A stretch of DNA of 64,000 nucleotides, taken from contig JANSYK010000001.1 in NCBI GenBank assembly GCA_024742485.1, positions 1,612,001-1,676,000 of the forward strand, in the 5' to 3' direction. Positions within the stretch are counted from its first letter, which is position 1. The number at the start of each line of letters is the position of its first letter. Below are positions 62,628 to 64,000 of the stretch, piece after piece. The stretch comes from Alphaproteobacteria bacterium. GTDB taxonomy: Bacteria > Pseudomonadota > Alphaproteobacteria > Rhizobiales > Rhizobiaceae. The notes beneath the pieces are model-generated. The model did not search any database. It was given only the letters and a program-made list of their open reading frames with translations, and had not been told where the DNA came from. A program made the position numbers and the translations under genes.

Positions 62628-63385
62628 GGGTAGTTCCTTTCCGGGCCTGCTTGATCCCTCGTAATGCCCTCAAGGGCGGCTTTGAACAATCTGTTTTCGC
62701 CATCGGCAAGGGGTTCCGGCGCAAGCTTTTCCAGCGTTGCCGCATTGACCGTGCCAAGGCAAAGACTGGCAAAGGCGACATTCAGGGCTGCGGCTGCGGT
62801 AATCAGCGCCGAGGTTTCCATGTCGATGGCCACGACCCCCGCTTCGCGAAGCATGAGATGGTTTCGAGCGGCCCGCGCCTCCCCTTCCCTGTCGATGCCG
62901 AACATGTCGCGGTAGAAGGCATCATAGGTGGCAAACAACCCGCCGGTGATGGTTTCACCGACGGCGGTTCCGGCGTCCCGGCAGGCAGCGATCAGACCCT
63001 GATCTGCGCTGCACGCTTCGGGATCGTCTCGATAGGATCGCGATGTGCCTTCAAAGGCCAGCGCCCTTTCGCTGATCAGCAGGGCACCGCCCTGCGTCGG
63101 CGGGAAATACATCGACGTGCCAATCCGCATGAAACGGGCGATGCCGAGATCGGCAAGTTCATGCAGCACGATGGTGGCGATTGGGGCCCCCATGCCGAAA
63201 GCCGCAACAGTCACCGACCGGTCATTATACGTGCCGGTAATTGTTTTCAGGCCGCGCTTGACCGGCAGGAAGGTCACGTCACGAAGGTGCTCGGCAATGC
63301 GGTCGATGCGGTCCGGATCTCCAACCAGCAATGCGCGATCGCCGACCGCATCGGCCCGATGACCGAGATACCAGGCAGTCTTCAT
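62624..63385 (-). CDS. Nucleoside phosphorylase (PNP/UDP family)
   Basis: The 253-residue protein belongs to the PNP/uridine-phosphorylase family: LLVGDPDRIDRIAEHL (about residues 19-34), FGMGAPIATIVLHELADLG (phosphate and ribose site), MRIGTSMYF, and VVAIDMETSALITAA near 187. It releases a base and a sugar 1-phosphate from a nucleoside. The base specificity cannot be read off. It overlaps the kinase and the SIS gene by four bases each. Confidence 0.9.
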   Translation of the reverse strand: MKTAWYLGHRADAVGDRALLVGDPDRIDRIAEHLRDVTFLPVKRGLKTITGTYNDRSVTVAAFGMGAPIATIVLHELADLGIARFMRIGTSMYFPPTQGGALLISERALAFEGTSRSYRDDPEACSADQGLIAACRDAGTAVGETITGGLFATYDAFYRDMFGIDREGEARAARNHLMLREAGVVAIDMETSALITAAAALNVAFASLCLGTVNAATLEKLAPEPLADGENRLFKAALEGITRDQAGPERNYP

Positions 63386-64000
63386 TGGGGTGCTCCCGGC
63401 AAACGGTTTTGAAGAAAGATGCGGGCGGCTTCAACCGCTTGCTCGCAGGCGGCAACCGGGTCGCCTACGCCATCCATTTCGGCGGCAATATAAGCGCCCG
63501 CAAATGTATCGCCGGCGCCCGTCGTATCGGTGGCCGCCACGGCCTCGACCGGAACCGTCATGTCGGTTCCGGGCGCATGGACCGCGACACCATCGCGCCC
63601 CCGTGTTTCGACAATGATGGCGTCTCGCCGGGTGTTGCCCACCAGTACCCGTTCTGCACTGTTGCAGAAGACCACATCGGCTTTCTGCGACAAAATCTGG
63701 CGGACCTCCGGCGTGAAGGCTGCCGTGTCGTTTTTTGTCAACCAATACACCCGGCAGTCAGGCGAACGCGCTTCGAGTATGTCTTGCGTCAGATGGCCGG
63801 GGCCGACCGAGATGCATAGATGGCTGGCACCGGCAATCAGCTCCAGTTGGCTGCCTGTCAGTTGCTCCCGCCCGTTCAGCGCCGGATCATAGAGGCAGGC
63901 GCAACTGCCATCGGCCTGATAGACCATCAGGGCCGTGGGCGAGCGCGCGGCATCGATCATTGCAATCCCCGACAATTCGATCCCGTCCGCTGCCAGCCCT
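63382..64000 (-). CDS. PfkB family carbohydrate kinase, C-terminal part (5' end outside window)
   Basis: The last 205 residues of a ribokinase-like protein are present; the frame is open to the window edge. Visible are the catalytic motif DTTGAGDTFAGAYIAAEMDG (GAGD with the base Asp), the region VDVVFCNSAERVLVG-like sequence (seen as KADVVFCNSAERVLVGN) and the sugar-side start. It phosphorylates a sugar or nucleoside with ATP. In the same coupled unit as the phosphorylase, SIS and ALDH genes, it is probably the first gene seen. Confidence 0.9.
   Translation of the reverse strand, partial: GLAADGIELSGIAMIDAARSPTALMVYQADGSCACLYDPALNGREQLTGSQLELIAGASHLCISVGPGHLTQDILEARSPDCRVYWLTKNDTAAFTPEVRQILSQKADVVFCNSAERVLVGNTRRDAIIVETRGRDGVAVHAPGTDMTVPVEAVAATDTTGAGDTFAGAYIAAEMDGVGDPVAACEQAVEAARIFLQNRLPGAPQ

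Noticed and set aside
62651-63412. A 253-codon plus-strand frame over the nucleoside phosphorylase
   Set aside because: Mirror of a coherent phosphorylase gene that is coupled to its neighbours.

Overview
The window is chromosomal DNA of an alphaproteobacterium, most likely Hyphomicrobiales (Rhizobiales). The evidence is the gene content and order: Rieske protein, cytochrome b and a separate cytochrome c1 followed by apt; a DUF1285 / CoA-type Nudix / CCA-transferase run divergent to MoxR, DUF58 and DUF4159 genes; a DUF930 protein; a small DUF1127 protein; class III adenylate cyclases; and TRAP transporters in catabolic operons. I see no rRNA, tRNA, CRISPR array, insertion sequence, integrase or prophage gene. 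Coding density is high and most genes look intact. I do not name a genus.

Layout. 1-2.3 kb: 3' end of ychF, a YdjM-like membrane protein and two overlapping MaoC hydratase-like genes. 2.3-9.8 kb: a catabolic cluster with an RpiR regulator divergent from an N-formylglutamate amidohydrolase-like gene, a three-gene TRAP transporter, a glutamine-synthetase-like ligase and an iron-type alcohol dehydrogenase. 9.8-13.2 kb: apt and the cytochrome bc1 operon with a clear intrinsic terminator. 13.4-19.6 kb: two paralogous ABC exporters flanking a large MscS channel. 19.6-22 kb: an intergenic run of stem-loops, trmL, a small conserved protein and hemF. 22-25.4 kb: a kinase-like protein with an altered catalytic motif, a membrane adenylate cyclase and a small secreted protein. 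25.4-35 kb: the cca/Nudix/DUF1285 operon and the divergent MoxR/DUF58/large-membrane-protein operon. 35-46.9 kb: mostly single housekeeping or stress genes (GNAT, glutathionyl-hydroquinone reductase, Nudix, metallophosphoesterase, DoxX, LysR, DUF1127, ChaC, MBL-like, aminoglycoside-kinase-like, VOC, cyclase, spermidine-synthase-like). 46.9-56.8 kb: a catabolic operon with three Gfo/Idh/MocA dehydrogenases, a TRAP transporter, a QuiC-type 3-dehydroshikimate dehydratase and an unknown protein, under a divergent GntR regulator. 56.8-60.3 kb: methyltransferase, secreted protein, TonB-like DUF930 protein, DUF1993. 60.4-64 kb: a translationally coupled nucleoside/sugar cluster (PfkB kinase, nucleoside phosphorylase, SIS protein, aldehyde dehydrogenase) that runs off the end.

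Three catabolic modules give the window its character. The 46.9-56.8 kb operon probably imports a quinate/shikimate-like cyclic acid, oxidises it with Gfo/Idh/MocA enzymes and makes protocatechuate with QuiC; AT-rich palindromes with an ATCTGA core in front of its genes are candidate GntR operators. The 2.3-9.8 kb cluster looks like a gamma-glutamylation route for an imported amine or amino alcohol. The 60.4-64 kb cluster looks like nucleoside salvage coupled to sugar catabolism. The substrates of all three are inferred, not shown. Degraded genes (a nitronate-monooxygenase tail and a TPR-cyclase tail) and a cluster of hairpins in an otherwise empty stretch near 19.8 kb are the main items outside normal genes.
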